A stretch of DNA of 64,000 bases, from assembly GCF_033115175.1 (NCBI RefSeq), contig NC_084832.1, positions 8,359,342 through 8,423,341 of the forward strand, given 5' to 3'. The DNA comes from Lepus europaeus. Taxonomy: Eukaryota > Chordata > Mammalia > Lagomorpha > Leporidae. How positions within the stretch are numbered: position 1 is the stretch's first letter; each line of letters begins with the position of its first letter. The translations under genes and the position numbers were made by a program. The notes below the pieces were generated by a model. That model was not told where the DNA came from, made no database searches, and worked only from the letters and a program-made list of their open reading frames with translations. Shown here piece after piece: positions 45,268 to 57,541 of this stretch.

Positions 45268-45572
45268 GGGGAAGCAAGCATTCAGCCTAGCAGTTAAGAG
45301 ATCTTCATCCCATATCAGAGGGCCCGAGTTCAATGCCCAGCTCTGGCTCCTGATTTAGTTTCCTGCTAATGCAGATACTGGGAGGTGGTGGTGATGGTTA
45401 CTTGATTGGTTTCCTATCACCCATGTGGATGACCTGGATAGAGTTCCCAGTTCTGTTTTTAACATTTGGGGACTAAAGCAACAGGATCTATCTGTTTTCT
45501 CTCTCTCCTCCCCTTTCCTACCTCTCTTCCTTTTGTATAAATAAGAAATAAATTGATCTCTCTCTCTTTTTT
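45268..45572 (+). mobile_element. Old C-type SINE variant
   Basis: Head ggggaagcaagcattcagcctagcagttaagag and B-box-like gagttcaatgcc. The 3' part is CT-rich with ataaataagaaataaat. Confidence 0.8.
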
Positions 45573-46026
45573 TAATTGCATTACTATGACTTTGGAGATA
45601 TAATGAATTTCTTCACATAACAGGGAATGAGTGTAAAGATATTTTAATGGAATTTTCATAGAATTTTTAATAACTTTAAACAATAAATGCAACTAGCATA
45701 TTTGTTGAATGGAACTCAGTAGAATTATAAACAGCTTTGGTTTCCTACCAGTTTTGCTCTGAAATATTTTATTAAATCTCCCTTGCCTGATAGGCTCAAC
45801 CTGGTTTGATCCTATAGCTTTCTGGTCACTTTAATTTCAGTTGAATCTTAATTAAATTTTAATGTGCTGTTTATTTAATATGATACCTCTTTTATCCTCT
45901 GGAGTCTTGACACACCATGAAGAAGGGTTGTGCCCATGACCTGCTCTTTTCTCCACACTTTTCTTCCATTGTGCATCTCCTTGAGGTTGGAGCAGTAGAA
46001 GAGGAGCTTAGCAGAAAGAGGGCAAG
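45573..46026. other. Unassigned DNA
   Basis: Nothing recognised. Confidence 0.5.
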
Positions 46027-46430
46027 GCCGGTGCTGTGGCTCAGTAGGCTAATCCTCCACCTTGCGGCGCTGGCACATGGGGTTCTAGTCCCGGTCGGGG
46101 CACCGGATTCTGTCCCGGTTGCCCCTCTTCCAGGCCAGCTCTCTGCTGTGGCCCAGGAGTGCAGAGGAGAATGGCCCAAGTCCTTGGGCCCTGCACCTGC
46201 ATGGGAGACCAGGAGAAGCATCTGGCTCCTGGCTTCAGATCAGCGCGGTGAGCCGGCCACAGCACGCCAGCCACAGCGGCCATTGGAGGGTGAACCAATG
46301 GTGAAGGAAGACCTTTTTCTCTGTCTCTTTCTATCACTGTCCACTCTGCCTGTCAAAAAAAAAAAAAAAAGAAAGAAAGAAAGAAAAAAGAAAGAAAGAA
46401 AAAAAAAGAAAAGAAAAGAAAAAAGAAAGA
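46027..46430 (+). mobile_element. C-type SINE, young type, with expanded (GAAA)n tail
   Basis: Head ggccggtgctgtggctcagtagg. The A tail has expanded into about 70 nt of GAAA-type repeats (46355-46430). The flanking word gaaagagggcaag / gaaagagggtaag marks the target. Confidence 0.93.
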
Positions 46431-46684
46431 GGGTAAGCCTGCTTTTGGAGGTAGTGCCTATTTGCTATGGCTCTTTGGCTTGACAGAACTCTACGGGTCT
46501 TCCTCAAGGCCCCCTACTCTAATAGAAGCATAAACGTACCAAGGGCTTCTTTGCCCCCAGCTTCTGCTCAAAGGGGTACCACCTTCTCATCAGGATTTTC
46601 TCAAGATAATCAGCATTACCTCTACAAAGGCCACTTATTCCCAATCTGAAGTGTCTTGGCTACATTTGTTCCCATTGCTACCCA

Positions 46685-46994
46685 TTTTTTAAAATATTTG
46701 TTTTATTTATTTGGAAGGCAGAGTTACACAGAGCGGGAGAAACACTGAGAGAGAAATCTTCCATCCACTGGTTCACTCCCCAAATGTCCTCAGCCACCAG
46801 GGCTGTACCAGACCAAAGCTAGGAGCTAAGAGCTTCATCCAGGTATCCTCGAAGGTTTGCAAGTGCCATCCTCTGCTGTTTTCCCAGGCACACTAGTAAG
46901 GAGTTGGACTGGAAGTGGAGCAGCCAGTACCCCTAATCCACATGGGACATCTTTATAGGCAGCAGACCTACCAGCTACGCCACAATGCCACCCC
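46685..46994 (-). mobile_element. C-type SINE, older type, antisense
   Basis: Starts ttttttaaaatatttgttttatttatttgg and ends gctacgccacaatgccacccc. Confidence 0.88.
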
Positions 46995-47147
46995 AACACT
47001 GCTACCTTTCTTCTTGATCTTTCTGTCTGGCTCATCTAGAAAAATTTTTTCTCTTATGCAGGCTTGGCACAGAAATGCTTCCATCAGCCTGTATGAGTAG
47101 TGGCAGAGAACCTTATATGGCACAAGTAATACTAAAAGAACATAGTT

Positions 47148-47490
47148 GGTCGGCGCCGCGGCTCACCAGGCTAATCCTCCGCCTTGCGGCGCCGGCACAC
47201 CGGGTTCTAGTCCCGGTCGGGGCACTGATCCTGTCCCGGTTGCCCCTCTTCCAGGCCAGCTCTCTGCTGTGGCCAGGGAGTGCAGTGGAGGATGGCCCAA
47301 GTGTTTGGGCTCTGCACCCCATGGGAGACCAGGAGAAGCACCTGGCTCCTGCCATCGGAACAGCGCGGTGCACCGGCCGCAGCACGCCTACCGCGGCGGC
47401 CATTGGAAGGTGAACCAACGGCAAAGGAAGACCTTTCTCTCTGTCTCTCTCTCTCACTATCCACTCTGCCTGTCAAAAAAAAAAAAAAAA
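47148..47490 (+). mobile_element. C-type SINE, young type, CpG-rich
   Basis: Head ggtcggcgccgcggctcaccagg and an A16 tail. Perfect repeat aaaagaacatagtt on both sides. Few CpGs are decayed, so it is among the youngest copies here. Confidence 0.95.
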
Positions 47491-47610
47491 GAACATAGTT
47501 AATAATTTGAATGCCAGTAGCATAGTTATTAAGGGATAAGTTCATGCGTGAGAGATCACTTGAGATCATATCATGGTTCAACTACACAAGATGTATATAT
47601 TTGAGCATGT

Positions 47611-47945
47611 TTTTATTTATTTATTTATTTTTATTTGAAAGTCAGTTACACAGAGAGAGAGTCAGAGAGAAAGAGAGAGAGAGTGGTCTTCCATCCAATG
47701 GTTCACTCTCCACTTGGTCACAATGGCCAGAGCTGTGCTGATCTAAAGCCAGGAGTCAGAAGCTTCTTCCAGGTCTCCCACGCGGGTACAGGGGCCCAAA
47801 GACCTGGGCCATCTTCTACTGCTATCCCAGGCCATAGCAGAGAGCTGGATAGGAAGTGGAGCAGCTGGGTCTCGAACAGGTGCCCATATGGGATGCTGGC
47901 ATTTCAGGCCAGGGCGTTAACCCGCTGCACCACAGTGCCAGCCCC
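47611..47945 (-). mobile_element. C-type SINE, older type, antisense
   Basis: Tail (TTTA)n, gaaagtcagttacacagagagag, and a head end gctgcaccacagtgccagcccc. The repeat gagcatgttttt stands on both sides. Confidence 0.93.
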
Positions 47946-48067
47946 GAGCATGTTTTTCAACTTCTTAGTCACTTCATTTTCTTAGAAGGAAAGTCAGTCT
48001 ATTAATATCTGCATTTTGGTTTTGTAACAGACTGAACGTGTTAATATATTGATTATTTGGTGTGTTT

Positions 48068-48340
48068 TTTAAAAAAGATTTATTTATTTGAAAGTCAGAG
48101 TTACACAGAAAGAAAAGGACAGGCAGAGAGAGGCAGAGAGAGAGAGAGAGATCTTCCATCCGCTGGTTCACTCCCCAACTGGTCTCAAGGGCCAGAGCTG
48201 TGCTGATCTAAAGCCAGGAGCCATCAGCTTCTTCCACATCTTCCATGTGGGTGCAGGTACCCAAGGAATTTGGCCCTCTTCTACTGCTCTCCCAGGCCAG
48301 AGCAGAAAGTTGGATCAGAAGTGGAGCAGTCCAAATGCCC
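48068..48340 (-). mobile_element. C-type SINE, antisense, head missing
   Basis: Starts ttttttaaaaaagatttatttatttgaaagtcag. Similarity stops near gaagtggagcagtcc, so the tRNA-like head is absent. Confidence 0.88.
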
Positions 48341-48722
48341 AAATTCACCTGTCAGCCAATCACTTGACATTTCCCTCAAGCCACTGAACATTTGTGGCAT
48401 TTATAGTTGAAAATGAGACTCATGCATTACCATGAGTCTCTTTCAGCCTCTCAAAGTTCAGATTTTAACTTACTAGATGCAAAACTACCAATACTTTGCT
48501 TTAGGGTATATGTCAAAAACATATTTTTTTATTTATTTAGGTTTTTCACCTTAATTAATGAATACGTAAAAGTAAACCTTGATAAGTAAGTGAAATAAAG
48601 TATACAAAGAAAAAAGAAAAATTGCCGAAGATTGTAGAATTAAAACCTATAATGACAATGTTGAATAAGCAAACGACGTTGCTGAAATTACAAGTGAAAT
48701 TTAGTACTTAAAAATAACACTC
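48341..48722. other. Unassigned AT-rich DNA
   Basis: Nothing recognised. Confidence 0.5.
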
Positions 48723-49018
48723 AGGGACTGGCATTGTAGAATAGTGCATGAAGCTGCCACCTGCAACATAAGCATCTCAGAGTGCTGATTTCAGTTCCAC
48801 CTGTTCTACCTGATAGAGCTTAAAGTTGATTGACCTGGGAAACCAGCATTTGGCCTCTGCCACCAGTAGGGGTCACCTAGATGGAATTCCGATGCTCCTA
48901 GCTTCAGCATAGCACAGCCCCTGCTATTGAGGCCATTGGAGGCTTGAGCCAGCAGATGGAAGATCTCTCTATCTCTCTTTATATCACTCTGTTTTTCAAA
49001 TAATCTAATAAATATTTT
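48723..49018 (+). mobile_element. C-type SINE, older type
   Basis: Head cagggactggcattgtagaatagtgcatgaag, diverged body and tail aataatctaataaatattttaaaataa. Confidence 0.82.
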
Positions 49019-49162
49019 AAAATAATACTTAGATATACAATTTATGCATATTCAACACACAAGTTCTAGGAGACTGATTTTTTTAGCAACCAAAGCAAAA
49101 ACTATGAACTAGTTGGAAAGTAGTGCTTGTACTATTGTTACTCAACTAAAGAAGAATGAATT

Positions 49163-49482
49163 GGGGTTGACGCCGTGGCTCACTTGGTTAATCCTCTGCC
49201 TGCGGCACCGGCATCCCATATGGGCGCCGGTTCTAGTCCTGGTTGCTCCTCTTCCACTCCAGCTCTCTGCTGTAGCCTGGGAAGGCAAAGGAGGATGGCC
49301 CAGGTGCTTGGGCCCCTGCACCCACGTGGGAGACCAGGAGGAAGCACCTGGCTCCCGGCTTCGGATAGGAGCAGCGCCAGCCATGGCGGCCATTTGGAGA
49401 GTGAACCAACGAAAGGAAGACCTTTTTCTCTGTCTCTCTCTTTCACTGTCTGTAACTCTACCTGTCAAATAAATTTAAAAAA
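49163..49482 (+). mobile_element. C-type SINE, young type
   Basis: Head ggggttgacgccgtggctcacttgg, B box ggttctagtcc and tail ctgtcaaataaatttaaaaaaa. Flanks aagaagaatgaatt and aagaagaatgaatg. Confidence 0.93.
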
Positions 49483-50321
49483 AGAAGAAGAATGAATGAA
49501 TGAATTCTCAGAATCCTCCAGTAATAAGCAATGAGTTCCCAGAGATGAATTTCTCCTGTCTAGGTCCAATAAGACATATTATACTGATACACTGTATATC
49601 CAAGCCTTCATCATCATAAGGCTTATCTGTATGTGGAATATGGTAGCACAGGAGCTTAATCAAGTCCTCTATATTGAATACCATGATTCTATTCCTATCA
49701 CTGAAAGTAACAAGACACTTTGATATCAACTTGATGAGCACCAAAACACATTTTTGGGCATTGATTAGCTGTGTGCATATTACTTATTATATAGGAATCC
49801 CAATGCTGAGTAAGCCCATCATTAGCCATTCTATTTTGCCATGGTTTGCTGAAATAATTACGCGATGATAAATAATAATATTGATTTTCTGTAACAAAAG
49901 GAATGGACTTAGAGATTAAAACCAATGTATATTTTTAACTTTATGTCTGAAATATTATATACACTAAATATTTAAAGTTTTTAAATAATAGCATAATAAA
50001 TGTCATATTTAGCATTGAGTTTTATAAACTCATTACCAAAGACTCTAGAATACACTGTGTTTTGTTTCCAGATTCCAAATACCACGGGCTAAAATAATCT
50101 TCAGGTTTGTATTAATCATTCCTAGTCTCATCATCATGAATTCTAATATGAAGAGTATAACTTAGTAAGGGAGTCACTCAGTTTTACGTACTGTTAAGTT
50201 TCATTCAAATGGAATCCTACTTTATCTATAACTATCTTTTTTTCACAGAGGGTTAACTATAACCTCCTTTGATTATGTTGTGTGATGCAGTAGTTTATTT
50301 GTTCTTACCTACTATGTCATA
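49483..50321. other. Unassigned AT-rich DNA
   Basis: Starts with a short GAAT run. Nothing else recognised. Confidence 0.5.
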
Positions 50322-50580
50322 TTCTTCATCTGCTGGTTCACTCCCCAAATGGCTACAACAGATGGGGCTGGATCAGGTTGAAACCAGGAGCCAGGAGCTT
50401 CTTCCAGATCTCTCACATGGGTGCAGGGGTCCCAGAACCTGAGCCATCCTCTGCTGCTTTCTGAGGTGCATTAGCAGGGAGCTTGGTTTGAAGTGGAGCA
50501 GTTGGGACTCAAATGGAACCCATATGGGATGCCCATGCTATAGGAGAGGCTTAGCATACTAGGCCACAGCACTGGCCCCC
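50322..50580 (-). mobile_element. C-type SINE, antisense, tail part missing
   Basis: Begins directly in the body (cttcatctgctggttcactcc) without tail or GA run. The head end aggccacagcactggccccc is present. Confidence 0.85.
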
Positions 50581-51030
50581 GACAAACTTATTTTGCCAAG
50601 TCTTTTTATCTTATAAATATGCCAGTGAGGAGAATTTTTTGGTAGGGCTTTCAAAAAAGCAAATATCTTCCAGCCATTGTATTTTTCTCAAACCTGCTGC
50701 TTCGAATGCAGAAGTAATTGCTGGAGTTGCAGGAGCCAGTGTGGGATTGTGAGGAAAAGACCAAGAGAATGACAGAAACCTGAGCCTTCACATCCCTAAG
50801 TCATTGACCTGCCAGAAGCCAGGTTCTCACTAAGGGAGAAAATGGGCACATTTGCACTTAAAAACAATATATGTTTACTAATTCTCAAAACTAAGCCTAT
50901 TAATTGTACATTTCATCTACACTTCTCCAATTACTCATAAAGTTATTTGAAACATATGAAATATGAAACCTTATAGATACCTTACAAAAAATACAAATTT
51001 TAAAAACACTTGTTAAAATCAGCAAGAATT
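50581..51030. other. Unassigned DNA
   Basis: Nothing recognised. Confidence 0.5.
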
Positions 51031-51352
51031 GGCCGGCGCCGTGGCTTAACAGGCTAATCCTCCACCTTGTGGCATCGGGACACTGGGTTCTACTCCCAGT
51101 TGGGGTGCTGGATTCTATCCCGGTTGCCTCTCTTCCAGGCCAGCTCTCTGCTATGGCCCGGGAAGGCAGTGGAGGATGGCCCAAGTCCTTGGGCTCTGCA
51201 CCTGCATGGGAGACCAGGAGAAGCACCTGGCTCCTGGCTTCGGATCAGCGCGATGCGCCGGCCACGCCGGCCATTGGAGGGTGAACCAACAACAAAAAAA
51301 AGGAAGACCTTTCTCTCTGTCTCTCTCTCACTATCCACTCTGCCTGTCAAAA

Positions 51353-51386
<34 letters not shown>
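51031..51386 (+). mobile_element. C-type SINE, young type, with (AAAT)n tail
   Basis: Head ggccggcgccgtggcttaacagg. The tail is about nine AAAT units. Perfect repeat aaaatcagcaagaa on both sides. Confidence 0.95.
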
Positions 51387-51387
<1 letters not shown>

Positions 51388-53764
51388 AATCAGCAAGAAG
51401 TCATTAACTCTCTTCTGTTCACTCTTAACATTAGAAGTTCAAAATGATGAAGTCTGACAAGAAAAGTTTGTACTGGAAATAAAGGAAAATAAGTTTGTGA
51501 TAATTCAGAATTGAATTTCAAAAAAAGGAAACATGATATCAGTAATATAGATTTGACTATCTTGTAATCACTTGTGTGCATCTTTAATATCAAAATATTT
51601 TCTCCAGAACATAGTCATTATCTCAGTTATCTCTTTGCTACCTTCACTAACATATCTGCAATTGGATCAGAAAGATGTACTCTTCTATAGAGGTCTCTTG
51701 TCTATAGTTACAAAGTAGAAGAAATAAATGAGGAAATAATCGAAATAAATAATGTAAATGTTTTAGCATTAATTATCAGTTTATGGGAGCTAAACACATG
51801 TTTTGTGCTCAATCATGACATATTATTTCTGATGATTCATCTCCATTCATTTACTGCTTTTTGTTAATAATTAAAAACTCACTATATGCCAGGCACATAA
51901 TGAAGTATGAAACAGTTATAGAGCAACAGTCACTGAGGCAAGCAAATGCCCAATTCGAACCCCAGCAACAACAATAGGGCGAGCATTTGAAGAAGGACCC
52001 TGGAGGATGGGAAATTTCCATTAAGATAGAGAGGCTTACATGCAATTACTGATTAAGGAAACAAGATTTATTCAAGCTTAAAGAGTGTGGTCAATAACCC
52101 CTTTTCTTGCCATTACAGAGGATATTCTTAGGAAGTATTGATGGGATAATTAGAATTGGAGGAGCATTGCATCACATTAGTTAAGGTAAGCTAACTTTGC
52201 AGCAAATGAGGACAAGATGCCCAGTGGCTGGCTCTCAATAGAGATTTTACTGATTACATAGGCATAGGGGGTTACCAGATAAGCTTAATGCCTACTGTCC
52301 AGGCTGTTAGTCAGGGACACTTAGCAATAAAAGCCACGCCATTTTCACCATGTTGCCTGCATTAGTTTTCTTAAAACCAATTTTACGAGTTCAGATTTAG
52401 TGGCACACTTAAGTTTACTGAAGCCATACACTTAGACTTAAAGTAAATCCGGTTTGAAGGCAGATTTAAAATGGTACTTGGCATGGTCAATTACATTATA
52501 GGAAGATATTTTCCAAAATTTTAAAAAGCTGAATCTGAAACTCCAACATATTATGATAATGTATTTAAATATTAATGAAATATCCATATATCAAAATCAC
52601 ATAACAACTATTAAAAGTCATGACATAATAAAAATTGATATCAAATGAAAATTAGCCATGAGTTAGCTACAGTTGGTTATCATTTTGGAGATAATTTGAA
52701 CAAAATGCTTGAAAGCACCTTATTTTAAGCATACGGGAACAATGAATTCTAAAATGGCCACCCAATAACTCACCTGAGCCATCACGAACTCTAGTCATGG
52801 AAGATTGCTATTCTTGATTTTCAGTACACAGTGTTAGCTGATTTAATACATTTTAAAAGGAAATCATCATAATATGCTGCGGCAATCAGCAACATTTTCA
52901 GGTTATAAGAGCTATAAGAAAAATATGTAGAAAAATAGAGATTTCCCTAAATATTGAAAGAAAAAATTTAAATATAATGACCTATAATTTTTACAAAAAA
53001 TATGATTCAACTCTTTAAATTTTGAAGTTAAAAAAAAAGCATTTTGGAATATGGGGCCCTTTCATTGTCTCCTTGGAGTTAAATTCCCGGAATCTCTGTA
53101 GTTTTTAATCCATTCATGTCCCTCATTTCTTTACTTTCTCAATAAACTCACTAATCTATTAAACATATGCTCATATGGTCAGTATGTTCACTCATGTACT
53201 ATTTCATTAAATTTTTCTGTTATAAACATGTTAAGGAAAAAGTAAAACTGAGTTACTAACACTGGTCTCAATTCACTAAACATACCAAAATTTGACCAAT
53301 AGAAAAAAAAAAGTCAGCCTTAGAAAAAAGTTTATATTTCCTGTTGACTTGGTAGTGAAGTATAGATTAAAATTAGGAACATTGCCAAAATTACAAAAAA
53401 AAAATATGGAGTTTGAGAGATGAGATTCTTAATTTGTATGAGGCTCTTAATTTGTATGATATGGACAAATGATTATTAAAAAAATGTGAGTGTAGTTCAG
53501 TAATTTTGTGGAAAATGATAGTAAAGGATAACTTTATTTTTGTGAAAAATGTTTTGAAATTTATATTTTTCATATAATATATGCTTTTCATGAAATTTTT
53601 GAAGAAATTGCATACAAAAATATGCAATCCAACAATGTCCACCTTTTGGGTAATGATTTATTAACTTTTTTATTCATCATGAAGGTATTTACTTTCTTTT
53701 CGTTTGCACTGTTAGATTTTTAAATTTTCTATGACATAACTCCTAGAACTTAGACCCTTTGAAA
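51387..53764. other. Unassigned AT-rich DNA, 2.4 kb
   Basis: No clear repeat or gene. A short MIR-like word (cactatatgccaggcacataatgaag, 51881) is too brief to call. Confidence 0.5.
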
Positions 53765-53890
53765 GGCTTGGACAGAGAAATCGTGGCTGGATGGTTTGTA
53801 TACAGCTGACACTCATTTCTCATGGTTCTGGAGAATCAAAGTCCAATACAGGGCCCTGCAGATTGGGTCTCATGAGTTTAAAAAGCTATT
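53765..53890 (-). mobile_element. MaLR-type LTR 3' fragment, antisense
   Basis: cactcatttctcatggttctggagaatcaaagtcc and cagattgggtctcatgag resemble the complement of a THE1/MST/MLT1-type LTR 3' end. It is short and diverged. Confidence 0.45.
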
Positions 53891-53898
53891 ACCTGACG

Positions 53899-54172
53899 GT
53901 TCTAATGGCTAATCCTCTGCCTGCGGCACCGGCGACACCCCGGGTTCTAGTTCTGTCCCGGTTGCTCCTCTTCCAGGCCAGCTCTCTGCTGTGGCCCAGA
54001 AAGGCAGTGGAGGATGGCCCAGGTGCTTGGGCCCTGCTCCTGGCTTCGGATCGGCACAGCACGACGGCTGTGGCGGCCATATGGGGGATGAATCAATGGA
54101 AAGAAGATGTTTCGCTCTGTCTCTCTCTCTCACTGTCTAACTCTGCCTGTCAAAAATAAATAAATAAATAAA
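53899..54172 (+). mobile_element. C-type SINE, young type, 5' end trimmed
   Basis: Starts at ggctaatcctctgcctgcgg, without the first bases of the head. The tail is aaaaataaataaataaataaa. Flanks aaaaagctattacc and aaaaagcgattgcc are similar, so the trimming probably happened at insertion. Confidence 0.9.
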
Positions 54173-54177
54173 AAAGC

Positions 54178-54300
54178 GATTGCCCGGTGATGTGGTAGCA
54201 TCCCAAACTTGCACAAGTATACTCAATGATGTTCTTACAACGATGAAATTGCTTTATGGCACATTGCTCAAAAAGTACATCATTACTAAGCAACCTCTGG
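54178..54300. mobile_element. Tigger-like DNA transposon end
   Basis: ttgcacaagtatactcaatgatgttcttacaacgatgaaattgc followed by gcacattgctcaaaaagtacatc matches the terminal region of a common mammalian Tigger/MER2-type element. The CpG positions have decayed. There is no transposase here. Confidence 0.6.
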
Positions 54301-55579
54301 CTTTGTTTCACATCTTGTAATCTCACTTTGCTTTTTATCAATTTTTAAATTGGTGACTATGCACAAGCATTCTATTAATTGAGAATCTCTATATACAGTA
54401 TCATAAATAAATGTAATTATATTGATAGAGATTTTAAAATTCTTATAAAGATTAATTAGGAGCACAATTGGCTATACTATGTATCAATCCAGAACAGTTA
54501 GAAAAAGCTTTCTTAAAAATTTTTGATATCAAAATGAAATACAAGATAACAATCTTTAGAAAATAAAAAACTCAAATGTTTTCAATGAATTAAACTGATT
54601 TTTTTCAGGGCCATGGAATTATATTCCCATCTACCTTTTAAACTTTCTTAATTTCAGAGGTTGACATTAGAATAATAACTTGATCAATGCATTTATCTGA
54701 TGAATAGTTAAATTAATATGGCTTTATTCTGTAATATATCTCATCCTGACAACTGTTATTCACCAATCTCACTAGCAGAAGGAAAATAGAGACTGTGGAT
54801 TCATTGAAACTGTAAGAGAAATCAGGAGAAATCATGAGGGCTGCAAAACTGCACTGACTCCTGGACGGAGGAGCCCTGATGTGAATGTCTTTGCTATGGG
54901 TTCTGCAAAGACTTCCTAGAAGAAGTCAGAGGACCTCATCGACCTGAATGGATTCTTCATGGATTTTGGTTGTTGATAATTTTATATCAAACTTTAGCTT
55001 TCTCTAGCTACCTCTGAGATCACTGGGAACTTAGGGCTGATCTATTCAAATATCGCATGAAAACTGTTTTAGACATATACCAAGACCTTAATTATGGTAG
55101 TGATTTTAATGTTTCCTTATTTGTCATTTAGGAAAAAGTATTGTTACAATCAGGATTCTGAAACTGTGGCTACTGAGTCACAGCCCAGGATGCTTTCCTT
55201 CCTTACTGATGGGTAATGTGTCTACAGCAAGGTTTGGCTCTGAGCCACGGTCACAGCAGCAGTGAGCATGCTGTGCTCTCTTGGGGATGACATATTGTGT
55301 TTGGTACATCTAAACAAAAGGTCTGGCTTCAGGTTTCTGCTCAAGTAAGTTTTCAGACACTCTCTGGAGTACTGTTGGAAAAGCCATGGGCTAGGGTTAC
55401 AACTTGTGAAAGACTCTCAGGCTAAATTAATTATATTTGGAAGCGATGGGAGAAAAGAAAAATAAGTTAAGAAGTTGTGGTTTTGAGGAAGTTAATTCAC
55501 ATTTGAGTCATTGCTTGGGAATGCTTAGGTGATCCTAGAGCACCAAGGAAGGAAATATTATCTCTTATAATTGATCCAT
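54301..55579. other. Unassigned DNA, 1.3 kb
   Basis: No repeat or gene recognised. Confidence 0.5.
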
Positions 55580-55643
55580 TGTTTTTTAAAAATGATTTAT
55601 TTTATTTTATTTGAAAGGCAGAGTTATGCGTGTGTGTGTTTGT

Positions 55644-55690
<47 letters not shown>

Positions 55691-55944
55691 CTTCCATCTG
55701 CTAGTTCACTCCTCAGATGGCCACAATGGCTGGGGCTTGGCCAGGCTGAAGTCAGCAGCCAGGAACTTCTGGGTTTCCTGCGTGGGTGCAGGGTCCCAAC
55801 GACTTAGCTCATCCTCTGTTGCTTTCTAAGGTGCATTAGCAGGAAGCTGGATTGGAAGTTAGCATCCAGGACTCAAACCCATGCCCATACGGCATGCTGG
55901 CATTGCAGGCGGCGGCTTTACCCTCTGTGCCACAACGCCGACCC
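55580..55944 (-). mobile_element. C-type SINE, older type, antisense, with GT and GA runs
   Basis: Tail ttttattttatttgaaaggcagagttatg, then (GT)n and a 38-nt GA run (55647-55685). The head end is ctgtgccacaacgccgacccc. Confidence 0.92.
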
Positions 55945-56699
55945 CCAAAACTAACTCTTAACAAGGATCTGATGTGGCTATGACCAAATATCTCATTTAG
56001 GACTGAAAAAGACTACCGAAAAATCTATGTTCCATGGTCCCTTCCACAGCCAGGAACTTGTAGTCACTGAAGAAATTAATTACTTGAAATAATTAGACTG
56101 GGTAATGGGGCAAGGGCTGTCTCTGTTCTTACTGTGCGGTAGGGAATCTGGAGGTGAGCTTGTGATTCAAACTAAAATGATTCATTTTGGAGTCACTGCT
56201 CTTTGTTTTTAGGGGGAAACCATAGTTGAGGAAAATTACTCTCAAGAACCATGCATGGTCTAGGTTTTTGTCCTACTTGCCAGTGAAGAAGTCTACTTTC
56301 CAGAGTTTCTTAGATGCTGACAGAAACCACAAAGCTCCTAGGAAAGAGAAAACTAGCAGTGGCTAGAGCCTCGTGTCTGTTTCTGTAGGTCCCATGCCAT
56401 GCCATGCAGGTCCCTCAGAAGTGAGGCGGAGGACCCATGATGGACACTTGCAGAGGTACCGGGTGTACAGCAGGAGAGAATCTACTGCTTTATACTAGGT
56501 TTAGGTGGAAACTTCCTGTCACTCCTCTGAAAACTCATTGAAAGTAGGAAATTGCTTATGTGGGGGAGTGGGAATGGGCAGAAGCCATAGTTTGCACTCC
56601 TCCTGTGACCAATGGGAATGTCCAGGGGTGGTCCAGGGCAGAGGAGTCATCTTCCTATAGTCCTTAAGGACCAACATTAATAATATGTGGAATTGAGGC
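55945..56699. other. Unassigned DNA
   Basis: Nothing recognised. Confidence 0.5.
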
Positions 56700-56912
56700 A
56701 AACATTTAGCCTTGTTAAGTCACCAGTTAAGATGCCCATGTCCCCTGTTGGAGTTTCTGGGTTTGCATTCTGGCTGCAGTTCCTCACTCCAGCTTCTAAT
56801 TCATGCAGACCACAAAAGACAACGATCAAGTAAATATTTTCCTGCAACTCACAAGGAGAACTTAATTGTGTTCACGATTTCTGGCTCAGGGGAATGACCT
56901 ATGTACAGGATT

Positions 56913-56970
<58 letters not shown>

Positions 56971-56990
56971 AAATACATCATTAAGAAAAT
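56700..56990 (+). mobile_element. Old C-type SINE variant with CT run
   Basis: Head aacatttagccttgttaagtcaccagttaagatgcc, diverged body, then a CT run (56912-56959) and tcaaatacatcattaagaaaataaa. Confidence 0.75.
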
Positions 56991-57106
56991 AAAGCACAAT
57001 CAAAAAAATCAGTGTAAACATTACTTAACACTTTATGTCTCGTTAATGTCAGTTTTAAGTCTAGACAACTTAATTTTTATCTCTCTCTCTTTAAACTACA
57101 TGTTGC

Positions 57107-57541
57107 TGTAGGATCTCTGTCCTTAATGTGCTGTACATTGTGATTTAATGCTATAACTAGTACTCCAACAGTATTTTTCACTTGGTGTTGCTATGTGAGG
57201 GCAAACTGTTGAAATCTTTACTTAATATATACTAAACTGATCTTCTGTATATAAAGAGAATTGAAAATGAATCTTGATGTGAACGGAAGGGGAGAGAGAG
57301 TGGGAAAGGGGAGTGTTGCGGGAGGGTTCTGTGTGGGTGCAAACTGATGAAATCTTTACTTAATATATGCTAAATCGATCTTCTGTATATAAAGATAATT
57401 GAAAATGAATCTTGATGTGAATGGAATGGGAGAGGGAGAGGTGCGGGTGGGAGGGAAGTTATGGGGGGGGAGCCATTGTAATCCATAAACTGTACTTTGG
57501 AAATTTACATTTACTAAATAAAAGTTAAAAAAAAACAAAAA
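57107..57541 (+). mobile_element. L1 3' end, 5'-truncated, with internal duplication
   Basis: Leporid L1 3' UTR from ggatctctgtccttaatgtgc to attactaaataaaagtt-like sequence and its A tail. Target duplication taaactacatgttgc at 57092 and 57542. The segment from gcaaactgttgaaatc to the purine tract is present twice (57191-57327 and 57330-57456). Confidence 0.93.

Noticed and set aside
45917..46483. A 188-codon frame rich in Lys and Arg at its end
   Set aside because: Most of it is the SINE at 46027 and its GAAA tail.
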